A stretch of 64,000 bases of DNA from Hyphomonas atlantica corrig. Its GTDB lineage: Bacteria > Pseudomonadota > Alphaproteobacteria > Caulobacterales > Hyphomonadaceae. Where the stretch lies: NCBI RefSeq assembly GCF_000682715.1, contig NZ_AWFH01000045.1, positions 1 through 64,000 of the forward strand, read 5' to 3'. The translations under genes and the position numbers were made by a program. The notes below the pieces were generated by a model, which saw nothing but the letters and a program-made list of their open reading frames with translations, searched no databases and was not told where the DNA came from. Below, in pieces: positions 20,462 through 31,071 of this stretch; position 1 is the stretch's first letter; each line of letters starts with the position of its first letter.

Positions 20462-21279
20462 CGAAACTGACCGCCCAGCCAGCCCTGAGCCTCTGGACCG
20501 GCCAGACCGTCCATGTGCGCTACACCCCGTTCGAGCGGCGCTTCGCCTACAAACTTGTGCTGATCGACCTGGACATCGACCGTCTCGATGAGGCCGCCGC
20601 ATCTTCTGCTCTGTTCAGCGTCAACGCTCCGGGCCTGTTTGCCTTTCGCACACAGGATCATGGGCCGAAACAGGCAGGCGCGCCCTTGCGTCCCTGGGCT
20701 GAGGCGGAACTCGCCAAGGCAGGTGTCAGCCTCGATGGCGGCGCGATCCGGCTGGTCACCTTCCCGCGCCACCTGTTCTACAAATTCGCGCCACTCTCGC
20801 TCTGGTATGGCTACGGACCGGATGGCGACCTTCGCGGTATCATCTATGAAGTGAACAACACTTTCGGCGAAAGCCATAGCTATGTCGCCGCCGTAAAGGC
20901 CGGCCGCAACCGTCACAGCGCGCCGAAATCCTTCCACGTCTCGCCTTTCTTCGACGTGACCGGAACCTATCGCTTCACCCTGCGTTCGCCGGAAGACAAA
21001 TTGGGGGTGGTCGTGGAAAGCCTGAAAGACGGAAATTGCCTGCACATGGCCAATATCACGGCCCGCAAGCGGCCCGCGACCCGCGCAAACCTGCTCAAAC
21101 TCGCTGTGACAAACCCACTTTCCACGCTTGGCGTAACCGTCGGGATCCACTGGCAGGCCTTGAAGATCTGGCTGCGCGGCGCAGGCTATCGCAGCAAACC
21201 CAATCCGCCAGAAACAACCTCAACCATTGCCTTGCCGTTACAGATACGTAATGCTGGGAAACGGAGGGATGCCGCATGA
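20458..21279 (+). CDS. DUF1365 family protein
   Basis: A 273-aa protein of the DUF1365 family, recognised by the opening LWTGQTVHVRYTPFERRFAYKLVLIDLDIDRL, by LVTFPRHLFYKFAPLSLWYGYGPDGDLRGIIYEVNNTFGESHSY, and by its position between the flavin oxidase and the CFA synthase homologue. The start is a GTG that shares bases with the stop of the preceding gene, and its stop shares ATGA with the next start. The biochemical role of DUF1365 is not established; context points to membrane-lipid modification under oxidative or photo-oxidative stress. Confidence 0.88.
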   Translation: MTKLTAQPALSLWTGQTVHVRYTPFERRFAYKLVLIDLDIDRLDEAAASSALFSVNAPGLFAFRTQDHGPKQAGAPLRPWAEAELAKAGVSLDGGAIRLVTFPRHLFYKFAPLSLWYGYGPDGDLRGIIYEVNNTFGESHSYVAAVKAGRNRHSAPKSFHVSPFFDVTGTYRFTLRSPEDKLGVVVESLKDGNCLHMANITARKRPATRANLLKLAVTNPLSTLGVTVGIHWQALKIWLRGAGYRSKPNPPETTSTIALPLQIRNAGKRRDAA

Positions 21280-22499
21280 CCGAGGTCATACACGCCAGCG
21301 CCCAGACCATTCGGAACCTCAAGGATGTTCCGGCAAGCTTTCGTCTGGCCGCCTTCGCGCTGCTGAACACACAGAGTGGCAGCATATCCTTTGTCCTGCC
21401 GGGTGATCGTGTCCTGGAATACCGACATGACGAAACCGGTCCGCACGCGACCATTATCGTGCACAATTACGACTTCGTGAAACGCGCCATGGCAGGCGGG
21501 GATGTCGGCTTTGCCGAGGCGTATATGGATGGCGACTGGTCCACGCCGGACCTGACCGCCGTGTTGCGCTTCTTCTCGGCCAATTTCGACAATATCGGAA
21601 AGCTTGCCGTAGGCGGAACGCTTGTTCGCTGGATCAACATGGTCCGCCATATCTTCAATCGTAACTCCCGCGAGGGCGCGAAGAAGAACATCATGGCCCA
21701 TTATGATCTGGGCAATGATTTCTACAGCCTTTGGCTGGATCCCAGCATGACCTATTCCTCGGCCATCTTCGATAGCCCGAACATGAGCCTCGAACAGGGC
21801 CAGCACAACAAATACAGCAACATCTGTGACCGGATCAGTGCCGGGCCGACTTCGGAAATTCTTGAAATTGGGTGCGGCTGGGGCGGCTTTGCCGAATACG
21901 CCGCCAAGCATCGCGGCTCGAAAGTCACGTGCCTGACCATTTCGCCCTCACAGCGCGACTTTGCCATGCAACGGATGCAGAAGCAGGGCCTGAACGAGCG
22001 CGTAGAGATCCGGCTGGAAGACTACCGGGATCACAAAGGCTCTTATGATGGCGTCGCCTCCATCGAAATGTTCGAAGCGGTCGGGGAATCCTACTGGCCC
22101 AGCTATTTTGCGAAAATCTTCGAGAGCCTGAAACAGGGCGGCAAGGCGGCGCTGCAGATCATCACGATTGATGACCATCTCTTCCCCAGATACCGCAAAC
22201 GGGTGGACTTCATCCAACGTCACATTTTTCCGGGCGGCATGTTGCCCAGCGAGACAGCGCTGAAAGACCAGTTCCAGTCTGCGGGCCTGCGCCATGATGG
22301 TGTCACCTATTTCGGCCAGGATTATGCCCGCACCTGCCGTGAGTGGGCGCGTGATTTCAACGCCAATTGGGACACGATCTCGAAATTGGATTTCGATGAG
22401 CCTTTCCGCCGCATGTGGAATTTCTACCTGTCCTACTGCGAAGCCGGCTTCACCGATGGCCGCATCAATGTCGGCCAGTTCCAGGTGTCAAAGGCTTAG
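21276..22499 (+). CDS. cfa: Cyclopropane-fatty-acyl-phospholipid synthase-family methyltransferase
   Basis: Members transfer a methyl(ene) group from SAM to a cis double bond of membrane phospholipid acyl chains. In 407 aa, the N-terminal lipid-binding region contains GDVGFAEAYMDGDWSTPDL. It is followed by AHYDLGNDFYSLWLDPSMTYSSAIF, the SAM loop ILEIGCGWGGFAEYAA, IEMFEAVGESYWPSYF and HIFPGGMLPS, the CFA signature blocks. Its operon partners suggest it may belong to the methylated or furan fatty-acid branch rather than being the housekeeping Cfa; that is inference. The start overlaps DUF1365 by 4 bp. A GAAA-loop hairpin lies 11 bp downstream. Confidence 0.9.
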   Translation: MTEVIHASAQTIRNLKDVPASFRLAAFALLNTQSGSISFVLPGDRVLEYRHDETGPHATIIVHNYDFVKRAMAGGDVGFAEAYMDGDWSTPDLTAVLRFFSANFDNIGKLAVGGTLVRWINMVRHIFNRNSREGAKKNIMAHYDLGNDFYSLWLDPSMTYSSAIFDSPNMSLEQGQHNKYSNICDRISAGPTSEILEIGCGWGGFAEYAAKHRGSKVTCLTISPSQRDFAMQRMQKQGLNERVEIRLEDYRDHKGSYDGVASIEMFEAVGESYWPSYFAKIFESLKQGGKAALQIITIDDHLFPRYRKRVDFIQRHIFPGGMLPSETALKDQFQSAGLRHDGVTYFGQDYARTCREWARDFNANWDTISKLDFDEPFRRMWNFYLSYCEAGFTDGRINVGQFQVSKA

Positions 22500-22510
22500 G
22501 TTCGCTCCGC

Positions 22511-22532
22511 CTCTCCGGCGAAAGCCGGGGAG
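22511..22532. terminator. GAAA-tetraloop hairpin after the lipid operon
   Basis: CTCTCCGGC-GAAA-GCCGGGGAG makes a 9-bp stem with one wobble pair, 11 bp after the cfa stop. There is no T-run, so it may stabilise the 3' end of the operon RNA or be a dispersed palindromic repeat rather than an intrinsic terminator. Confidence 0.4.
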
Positions 22533-22634
22533 ACGGCCCCCATAATGCCCCACAAACCTTCCCGAAACTTCAATTAAAACAACACCCCACCAGATCCGAA
22601 TCCGACAGGTAAATCCGCCGCGCATCCTGCTCGC

Positions 22635-23318
22635 ATGTCGGATTTGCGCTACACCCCTCCCACCGAAATCCGCTCGGCGGTCTGGCTGATGCTGAACGTG
22701 CTCAGCCTCGCCGTGATCTCCCTGCGAGAGCGGTTTGGCATTGCGCCGTGTACGCCTTTCTTGCCCCGGCATGTCCTCAGCAGCCTGTCCAGCTTTCTGG
22801 CCCAGGCTGAACCGGCGCTGCGCCGATGTCTCTATCTCAGCGCGGCAGAGCTCGGCGCCCTGCCCGCACCGGCCCCCATCATGGCGTCGCCTAACAGGAA
22901 ATCCCGGCCCGGCAATGCCGTCGCTCGTTCGTCGGCACCTCCGACATTTCGACTGTTCGAAGCCGGCTTAGGCCGCAAGGACGCGTCGCCCCCACCCAAG
23001 ACCTTCCGCACCGGTCCGCGCATCCGCTTCCTTGATGGAGATGATACGCCAGACATTCACGAATATGATGCGCACTCTGATGACATCCTGCCGGCTCGCG
23101 CACTCGTGCGTCGGCTGGCCGCCTTGGACCACGCGCTCGACCATCGAGACGTCTACATCCGCAAGCTCCGCCGCGCCCTCGGTGCGCCGCGAGCCTTGCT
23201 CAAACCCATCGGCAAACGCCTCTACCGGCGCGGCCCGCTCAGCTTCCTGCAATGCCAGACGGCCCGGGCGCTGGAGGCGGAAGCGCAGGCCGTCCAGCCC
23301 TATTTCAATTCATCCTAA
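22635..23318 (+). CDS. Hypothetical protein, 227 aa
   Basis: A soluble-looking protein without signal peptide. Residues 10-50 are a hydrophobic helical stretch (RSAVWLMLNVLSLAVISLRERFGI). The centre is a proline-rich, low-complexity linker, and the C-terminal 80 residues form a charged helical region (LVRRLAALDHALDHRDVYIRKLRRALG). I recognise no domain. The long frame with a normal high-GC third-position pattern supports a real gene. The ATG at 22635 has no strong ribosome site and the start is uncertain. It follows the lipid operon on the same strand at 135 bp and faces pyrG. Confidence 0.6.
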   Translation: MSDLRYTPPTEIRSAVWLMLNVLSLAVISLRERFGIAPCTPFLPRHVLSSLSSFLAQAEPALRRCLYLSAAELGALPAPAPIMASPNRKSRPGNAVARSSAPPTFRLFEAGLGRKDASPPPKTFRTGPRIRFLDGDDTPDIHEYDAHSDDILPARALVRRLAALDHALDHRDVYIRKLRRALGAPRALLKPIGKRLYRRGPLSFLQCQTARALEAEAQAVQPYFNSS

Positions 23319-23401
23319 CACGCACAAAAATGAAAACTTGTCACCGGCCGGAGCCTCTCCGCGCCGGATGCATGTGCTGGTCGTCTCGTCGCGTCACACC
23401 C

Positions 23402-23418
23402 GATGAGCGCAGCTCATC
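23402..23418. terminator. Hairpin between hypothetical gene and pyrG
   Basis: GATGAGC-GCA-GCTCATC is a perfect 7-bp stem in the 154-bp gap between convergent genes. No T-run follows. It is weak evidence for a terminator; the remaining gap holds nothing recognisable. Confidence 0.3.
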
Positions 23419-23472
23419 TGGGGGCCCATCTCCCAATCGGACCGCTGGCGGATGACAGGAGGGGACTAATCC

Positions 23473-25173
<1,701 letters not shown>

Positions 25174-25638
25174 TTATTGGGGATTACCCGTTTCTTCGTC
25201 AGAAACCGGCGCCGTCTCTTCCGGGGCGGCATCTGCCGTCGGGTCGATCAGAACACCCGGCTCAACCGCTTCCGGCGCTGGCGTGGCAGACAGGCCATCC
25301 TGTCCTTCCAGCAACGGCGCCGTTGGGTCGAGAAGGTCGACCGGGCCGCTTGCACCGTCTTCATCCGCGCCCAGCGCGCGCTCGACTTCGGTGCGCGTGT
25401 CATTGTTGCGGTTCGCCAGCGTGGTCAGGCCCAGGCTGGTCAGGAAGAAAATGCCGCCAAACATGATCGTGGACCGCACCAGCGCGCCTGCAGCGCCGCG
25501 CCCGGACAGCAGCGATCCTGCGCCGCCGCCACCGCCGCCGCCGATGCCGAGACCGCCACCTTCAGACTTCTGAAGAAGGACCAGGCCCGTCATGACGATA
25601 CAGGCAATGATGTGGACAACGAGGATGACGTTCTGCAT
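25174..25638 (-). CDS. secG: Preprotein translocase subunit SecG
   Basis: SecG is the small inner-membrane partner of SecYE. MQNVILVVHIIACIVMTGLVLLQKSEGGGLGIG forms the first membrane helix and the conserved VLLQ-K-S/GG-G turn. A Gly/Ser cytoplasmic loop follows, then the second helix (STIMFGGIFFLTSLGLTTLA). The long acidic Pro/Ala-rich C-terminal tail (about 80 residues), unlike the short E. coli protein of 110 aa, is usual in alphaproteobacteria. The ATG at 25638 was chosen because it begins exactly at the first helix. It lies between tpiA and pyrG. Confidence 0.93.
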   Translation of the reverse strand: MQNVILVVHIIACIVMTGLVLLQKSEGGGLGIGGGGGGGAGSLLSGRGAAGALVRSTIMFGGIFFLTSLGLTTLANRNNDTRTEVERALGADEDGASGPVDLLDPTAPLLEGQDGLSATPAPEAVEPGVLIDPTADAAPEETAPVSDEETGNPQ

Positions 25639-25721
25639 GGCTGGTGCGTTTCCAGTAAAATTCAAGCCGCCCGCATATCGCCATTGCGCGCAGGAGCCAA
25701 GCCTTGGGGTTCAGTCTTTGG

Positions 25722-26471
25722 TTACTTTGCTTGAGCGTAAATGGCGAGGAAGTCGTCCGCCTTCAAGCTTGCACCCCCGATAAGACCGCCATTTACATCC
25801 TTTACTTCAAGGATTTCAGCAGCGTTACCCGGCTTCATGCTGCCGCCATAGAGCAGCGGGATCTGGTCTGCGCCGTCCGCGCCGAATCGCTGGGCAAGAC
25901 GTGTGCGAATAGCGGTATGGACCTCGTCGATCTGGTCCGGCGTGGCCACTTCGCCTGTGCCGATGGCCCAGATTGGCTCATACGCGATCACGATTTCCTC
26001 GGCCTTCGCGCCCTCTGGAATGGAGCCGTCAATCTGGCTGGCCACGAAGTCCAGCGTCTCACCGGCCTTGCGCTGGTCCAGGCTCTCACCGATGCAGATG
26101 ATCGGCGTCAGGCCTGCGCGCAGGGCTGCAGCGGCTTGTGCAGCAACGATCTCATTGGTCTCGCCATGATCAGTGCGGCGCTCGGAATGACCGACAATTA
26201 CGTGGCTCGCCCCGGCATCCGCCAGCATCTCTGCAGAGATATCACCCGTATGCGCGCCGCTCTCATTGGCGTGGCAGGTCTCGCCACCCACTTTCAGTTC
26301 AGATCCGTGCGCGGCCTCCGCGGCAACCGTCAGAAGCGTGGCTGGCACACACAAAAGCGCCTCCACTCCGGCCTTGCCCTTCCCGACACCTGCCGCGGCA
26401 TCCCGGATTTCCCCCAGGCTGGCCTTCAGGCCATTCATCTTCCAATTACCTGCGATAAGTGTTCTGGTCAT
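25722..26471 (-). CDS. tpiA: Triosephosphate isomerase
   Basis: TpiA interconverts dihydroxyacetone phosphate and glyceraldehyde 3-phosphate. The 249 aa show the N-terminal GNWKMNG with the catalytic Lys, the electrophilic His in IVGHSERR, the catalytic Glu in AYEPIWAIGTG, and the phosphate loops LLYGGSM and LIGGASLK. It heads the tpiA-secG-pyrG operon and diverges from ppiD across 85 bp. Confidence 0.97.
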   Translation of the reverse strand: MTRTLIAGNWKMNGLKASLGEIRDAAAGVGKGKAGVEALLCVPATLLTVAAEAAHGSELKVGGETCHANESGAHTGDISAEMLADAGASHVIVGHSERRTDHGETNEIVAAQAAAALRAGLTPIICIGESLDQRKAGETLDFVASQIDGSIPEGAKAEEIVIAYEPIWAIGTGEVATPDQIDEVHTAIRTRLAQRFGADGADQIPLLYGGSMKPGNAAEILEVKDVNGGLIGGASLKADDFLAIYAQAK

Positions 26472-26556
26472 AAGCTATCCCTATCTTGAAAGACCTAACG
26501 GGGTCGCCTAGCAAGCACTGGACCACTCCTCAACCTGCCAGAAAGACGCTGCCGAT

Positions 26557-28470
26557 ATGCTAGCCCTGATGAAAAGCCTGATGAATTCCTTCGTCGGCAA
26601 GATTGTAGTCATGATCATCATCGCGGGGATGGCTTTCTGGGGTGTGGACCAGATGTTCGCCCAGATTCGCGGTGGCCTCGGCTCAAACATGGCAGCGGCG
26701 GGCAGCCGTGGCTTTGACGCGGCGGCCTTTGACCGGCGGGTCGAGAGCGTGGTTCGGAACATCAATGCCGATTCCGAAGAACCGGTGACAAAGCCGGACC
26801 TGGTGGAACAGGGCATCATCGACCAGATCTTCAACATGGAAGCCGCCAAGCTGACCCTGCTCGGCTATGCCGACTCCATCGGGGTCCGCCCGTCCACAGA
26901 TGCCGTGGTCGAGGAATTGAGAAACACGGACGCATTCAAGAACCCCCTTACCGGTTCCCTGGATCTGGACACTTACCGTCTGGTGCTGAACCAGAACCGG
27001 ATCAGCCAGGCAGATTACGAGCAGCAGCTCTCCGACGATCTCACGATGGCTGCCATGCGCGATGCTGCCGGCGCTGCGATCTATCCGGCCAACGCGCTGG
27101 CGGCCATTCAGGGGCGGTATCTGGGCGAGTCCCGCAACGTGGCCTGGTTCATCCTGAACACCGATACACTGCCAGAGCCGGACGCCCCGACTGAAGAAGA
27201 TGTCCGTGCCTATTACGATGAAAACCTCGAAGCCCTGAAACAGCCTGAGCGCCGCATGATCGATGTGCTGCGCATGTCCGCTGAAGACTTCCTCTCCGAA
27301 GTAACCGTGACCGATCAGGAAGTTGCCACGGTCTATGAGGCCAGCAAGTCCGAGCGCTTCTCGGAACCGGACACCCGCACCTATGTCGAGTTGCTGTTTG
27401 ATACGCGCGAGGCTGCTCGCACCGCATTCGGCCTGCTCGCCGCTGGCTCGGACCCGGCATCCATTGAGGGCGTCGCCTCCCGCGAGACCAAGACCGGTCG
27501 CCGCGAAAGCGTCAGCGATCCCTTGCTCGCCGACGCCATGTTTGGCGCTGGCCGCCAGAGCGGCGCCCTGTTCGGCCCGGCCGAGCGCGGTGACCAATGG
27601 TTGGTAGCGCGTCTCATCTCCGTCCAGCCGGGCGCCGTCTTCCCGCTGGAACAGGTTGAAGGCGAGATCCGCGACCAGCTGTCCCGCGAGCGCGCATCGG
27701 TTCTGCTCTTCGACAAGATGGAAGCGCTCGACCGCGCCATCGGTGCCGGATACCCGCTCAGCCAGATTGCCGAAGATGTAGGCGTGCCGCTGATCACCTA
27801 CGCTCCGGTCGATACGTCTGGCCGCACGCGTGACGGTGTCACCCTGCACGGCCTGCTGCAGGCCGGGGAAGCCTTCCAGCAATCCTTCCAGATCGGTGTC
27901 GGCGATACCAGCAACCGGTTCGACATTGGCGAAGCAACCTATCTGACCTCGCCGCGCGAGATCATCGAAAGCTACACGCCGGAATTCGAGGAGCTGAGCG
28001 ATCAGGTCCGCGCCGTTCTCGTGGCTCAGCGCCAGCAGAACAGCGTCCAGTCCGCGCTCGACGACCTGACCAAGCGGATCGAGGTGGGTGAAACCACGCT
28101 GGAGGCCGAAGCCCAGGCAGCCGGTGAAGTGGTGGAAACACCGCTCGCCCCTGTCACCCGCCGGAATGCGGGTGAGGCGGGCCTGCCAAGCGCTGCCCTT
28201 GGCCAGATCTTCAATGGCAAGGAGGGCGATGTGTTCACCCTGCCAAGCCGGGCCGGTGACATGGTCATGGTGATGCAGCTGACCGAGGTCACGCCGCCGA
28301 GCGAGGCCGAGCTGGCCGAACTGGCCCCACTGGCCAATTCCAATTTGCTTGCTGAACTCCAGAGCGACCTCATTGCGGCGACCGAGGCCGAGATCTCTGC
28401 CAGCATGAAGCTTCGCAAGAACCAGGGCGCCCTCAACGTCTACAAGGCATCGATCTCGACCGAACAATGA
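26557..28470 (+). CDS. ppiD: PpiD-like peptidyl-prolyl isomerase / periplasmic chaperone
   Basis: PpiD is anchored in the inner membrane and helps proteins leaving the Sec channel. The 637-aa protein has a single N-terminal membrane helix (GKIVVMIIIAGMAFWGVDQMF at about 14-34), a SurA-N-like helical region, and a central region where parvulin should be (about 245-365). That region is only loosely parvulin-like, so isomerase activity may be weak or absent. ATG 26557 gives the usual short cytoplasmic N-terminus; ATG 26569 is possible. Its stop overlaps the trpE start (ATGA), and the order tpiA/ppiD/trpE is conserved in the class. Confidence 0.85.
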   Translation: MLALMKSLMNSFVGKIVVMIIIAGMAFWGVDQMFAQIRGGLGSNMAAAGSRGFDAAAFDRRVESVVRNINADSEEPVTKPDLVEQGIIDQIFNMEAAKLTLLGYADSIGVRPSTDAVVEELRNTDAFKNPLTGSLDLDTYRLVLNQNRISQADYEQQLSDDLTMAAMRDAAGAAIYPANALAAIQGRYLGESRNVAWFILNTDTLPEPDAPTEEDVRAYYDENLEALKQPERRMIDVLRMSAEDFLSEVTVTDQEVATVYEASKSERFSEPDTRTYVELLFDTREAARTAFGLLAAGSDPASIEGVASRETKTGRRESVSDPLLADAMFGAGRQSGALFGPAERGDQWLVARLISVQPGAVFPLEQVEGEIRDQLSRERASVLLFDKMEALDRAIGAGYPLSQIAEDVGVPLITYAPVDTSGRTRDGVTLHGLLQAGEAFQQSFQIGVGDTSNRFDIGEATYLTSPREIIESYTPEFEELSDQVRAVLVAQRQQNSVQSALDDLTKRIEVGETTLEAEAQAAGEVVETPLAPVTRRNAGEAGLPSAALGQIFNGKEGDVFTLPSRAGDMVMVMQLTEVTPPSEAELAELAPLANSNLLAELQSDLIAATEAEISASMKLRKNQGALNVYKASISTEQ

Positions 28471-29894
28471 GCACTGCACAGCTGATCGTCCGGCGCCGGA
28501 TCGGGGATATCGAGACCCCGGTTGCGGCCATGCTGAAGCTCGGTGCGGAAACGCCCGGCAGCTTCCTGTTCGAATCCATTGCCGGGGGCGAACGGCTTGG
28601 CCGCTATTCCTTCATCGGGCTGGAGCCGGACCGCTGGTTCCGCATCCTCGATGGCAAGGCCCAGATTGCCAGTGATGCGGAGTTCTCGGATGCCCGCACG
28701 CTGGAGGCTGGACCGGTCGAAGCGCTGAAAGCGTTCGCCCGTGACGCCCGCGCCGAAGCCGATGAGGCCCTGCCGCCAATGGCCTCAGGCGCGTTTGGCT
28801 ATGTCGGCTATGACATGATCCAGTATGTCGAGCCGGTGGAAATCACCAAGCCGGACATGCTGAACGTTCCCGAAGCGCTGCTGGTCATCCCGCGCGTCGT
28901 CATCGTTTTTGATCACATCTATCAGGAAATCCTGCTGATCGGCCGCGTCGAAGGCGGCGACGAGGCAGAGATCAACGCCCTGCTGGACGATGTGGAAACG
29001 CGACTGGAGCGCTTGCCCCAGATGCCGCCCAAGGATCAGGATCCGGCCCCGGTCGACCTGCAATCCAACACATCGAAAGAGCGCTATTTCGAGATCGTGG
29101 ATCGCTGCAAGGAGTACATACGCGCAGGCGACATCTTCCAGGTGGTGCCGAGCCAGCGTTTCTCCGCGCCCTTCCCGCGCCAGTCGATCAGCTATTATCG
29201 CGCCCTGCGCCGTCTGAACCCGTCCGCCTTCATGTTCCACATGAACCTCGGCACGGTCAGTCTTGTCGGCTCCAGCCCGGAAATCCTCGTCCGCGTGCGT
29301 GATGGCCGCGTCGCCATCCGCCCCATTGCCGGCACCCGTCCGCGCAGTGGCAATGATGAAGAAGACGCCCGCCGCGCCGCGAGCCTTCTGGCCGATCCGA
29401 AAGAGATCGCCGAACACCTGATGCTGCTGGATCTTGGCCGCAATGATGTGGGCCGCGTTGCCGCCTATGGAAGTGTGACGGTTACGGAGCAATTCATCGT
29501 CGAGCGCTATTCCCACGTGATGCACATTGTCAGCCATGTTGAAGGGGATCTGCGTGAGGGGCTCGACAGTGTCGACGCCTTGTTCGCGGGCTTTCCGGCA
29601 GGAACCGTCTCCGGCGCACCAAAGATCCGCGCCATGCAGATCATCAACGAGATGGAATCCCATCGCCGCGGCATCTATGGCGGCGCGGTCGGCTATTTCG
29701 GCTGGAATGGCGATCTCGACACCTGTATCGCGCTGCGCACAGCCGTGCTGAAGGATGGCCAGCTGCACATTCAGGCTGGCGGAGGGGTCGTGCTCGATTC
29801 CAACCCTCAATACGAATATGATGAGACGGTCCACAAGGCAGGCGCCCTGAAGCGTGCAGCCGAACTGGCAGCAGCCTATGAGTTCGACCAATGA
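28467..29894 (+). CDS. trpE: Anthranilate synthase component I
   Basis: TrpE turns chorismate into anthranilate using ammonia from TrpG, the first step of tryptophan synthesis. In 475 aa the N-terminal domain includes GSFLFESIAGGERLGRYSFIG, the area where tryptophan binds for feedback inhibition. The chorismate-using domain has IFQVVPSQRF, RPIAGTRPRSG, the ALLADPKE-like LLADPKEIAEHLMLLDLGRNDVGRVA, GAPKIRAM and IQAGGGVVLDSNPQYEYDET. It overlaps ppiD and trpG by 4 bp on each side. No leader peptide or attenuator is visible, since ppiD is directly joined. Confidence 0.96.
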   Translation: MSTAQLIVRRRIGDIETPVAAMLKLGAETPGSFLFESIAGGERLGRYSFIGLEPDRWFRILDGKAQIASDAEFSDARTLEAGPVEALKAFARDARAEADEALPPMASGAFGYVGYDMIQYVEPVEITKPDMLNVPEALLVIPRVVIVFDHIYQEILLIGRVEGGDEAEINALLDDVETRLERLPQMPPKDQDPAPVDLQSNTSKERYFEIVDRCKEYIRAGDIFQVVPSQRFSAPFPRQSISYYRALRRLNPSAFMFHMNLGTVSLVGSSPEILVRVRDGRVAIRPIAGTRPRSGNDEEDARRAASLLADPKEIAEHLMLLDLGRNDVGRVAAYGSVTVTEQFIVERYSHVMHIVSHVEGDLREGLDSVDALFAGFPAGTVSGAPKIRAMQIINEMESHRRGIYGGAVGYFGWNGDLDTCIALRTAVLKDGQLHIQAGGGVVLDSNPQYEYDETVHKAGALKRAAELAAAYEFDQ

Positions 29895-30469
29895 GCCGGA
29901 AGAAAATCCTCGTCATCGACAATTATGACAGCTTCACCTGGAACCTCGTCCACTATCTGGAAGAGCTGGGCGCGGAGACACGCGTTGTCCGCAATGACGA
30001 ACTGACCGTTGAAGAAGCGCTCGCCAGCGATGCAGACGGCGTGCTGTTGTCGCCGGGCCCGTGCTCGCCGAATGAGGCAGGTATCTGCGTCGCCCTGATT
30101 GAGCAGGCCCCGGATGATCTGCCGATCCTGGGCGTGTGCCTTGGTCATCAATCCATCGGCCAGGCCTTTGGCGGCGAAGTGGTCACCGCCAGGGAAATCC
30201 GCCATGGAAAACTGTCAGAGATCCGCCAGACGGGCGGAGACCTGTTCGATGGCCTGCCGGAAACCTATCAAGTTGTCCGCTACCACTCGCTCGCCGTAAA
30301 GCCGGAAGACCTGCCAGATGTGCTGGTCGCCGATGCGTTCACGGAGGATGGCGAAGTCATGGCCCTCCACCACAGGACGCGGCCCGTCTACGGTGTGCAG
30401 TTCCATCCGGAAAGCATCCTCACCGAACACGGCCACGCCTTGCTGAAGAACTGGCTGGACCGGCTCTAG
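29891..30469 (+). CDS. trpG: Anthranilate synthase component II (glutamine amidotransferase)
   Basis: This class I glutaminase supplies ammonia to TrpE. In 192 aa: ILVIDNYDSFTWNLVHYL (6-23), LLSPGPCSPNEAG, the catalytic Cys in GVCLGHQSIGQAFGG, RYHSLAV, and YGVQFHPESILTEHG with the catalytic His and Glu. Its start overlaps trpE. In many relatives trpD and trpC follow directly. Here two minus-strand genes intervene, and the trpG stop shares the tetranucleotide CTAG (30466-30469) with the convergent stop. Confidence 0.95.
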   Translation: MSRKKILVIDNYDSFTWNLVHYLEELGAETRVVRNDELTVEEALASDADGVLLSPGPCSPNEAGICVALIEQAPDDLPILGVCLGHQSIGQAFGGEVVTAREIRHGKLSEIRQTGGDLFDGLPETYQVVRYHSLAVKPEDLPDVLVADAFTEDGEVMALHHRTRPVYGVQFHPESILTEHGHALLKNWLDRL

Positions 30470-30942
30470 AAGCGCACTTCGAAATGCTCGCCAACGTCCG
30501 GCTTGTCGTCGGTCAGATTGGCTTTCGCAACTTCGTAGAAGAATTTTGCGCCGCCTTTTGATGTCCAGACTTCACCATAGTCGAGCGACAGCTTGAGCAG
30601 AAGAACGTCGGGATCCTGCTTGCCGTCTTCGTACCAGCTGGCGGCAATGAAGCTCCAGTATTCGTCGAGCTTTTCCTTGTTGATCTCGGGCGTCAGGCGA
30701 CCTGACAGGCTGGCATAGAGGCCTTCCTTGTCATTGCACAGAACATAGTGTGCCTGCCCGCCCTTGGCGTTTTCCGCCATGTAGGTTCCCTTCGCCGTGA
30801 TGAACCAGAGCTCGCGCTTGTTCTCATCGACATAGTGGGACATCGGCACCGCGCGGCCTTCGATGACCAGCATGCCGGTCCGACAGTCTTCCAGACGGTC
30901 CCAGAAAGTTTCGGTCATGTCCTTGTCAGCGAGTTGGGTCAT
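30466..30942 (-). CDS. Pyridoxamine 5'-phosphate oxidase-like general stress protein
   Basis: A 158-aa split-barrel flavin-binding-type protein of the general-stress-26 group (COG3871). It has the features RTGMLVIEGRAVPMSHYVDENKRELWFITAKGTYMAENA, HYVLCNDKEGLYASLSGRL and DPDVLLLKLSLDYGEVWTSKGG. Such proteins may bind FMN or pyridoxal phosphate, but they are not the biosynthetic PdxH. The ATG at 30942 has GGAG ten bases upstream; the longer upstream frame is a Gly/Pro-rich non-homologous stretch. It is inserted between trpG and trpD. Confidence 0.83.
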   Translation of the reverse strand: MTQLADKDMTETFWDRLEDCRTGMLVIEGRAVPMSHYVDENKRELWFITAKGTYMAENAKGGQAHYVLCNDKEGLYASLSGRLTPEINKEKLDEYWSFIAASWYEDGKQDPDVLLLKLSLDYGEVWTSKGGAKFFYEVAKANLTDDKPDVGEHFEVRF

Positions 30943-31017
30943 TGGGGAAAAGCTCCATGTTTGGGTTTCCTGTCCAACGCCTGCCTGCTGTCGTGGTTCC
31001 GCATGACCACGCAGCCC

Positions 31018-31049
31018 CCCAAAAGAAAAGGGCCCCTGAGGGCCCTCTC
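31018..31049 (-). terminator. Rho-independent terminator of the methyltransferase-like lipoprotein gene
   Basis: Read on the minus strand, AGGGCC-CTCAG-GGGCCCT forms a GC-rich stem followed by TTTTCTTTT, 23 bp past the stop codon at 31072. Polarity fits the minus-strand gene only. Confidence 0.75.
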
Positions 31050-31071
31050 CCGATACGGATGGATTCAACGC

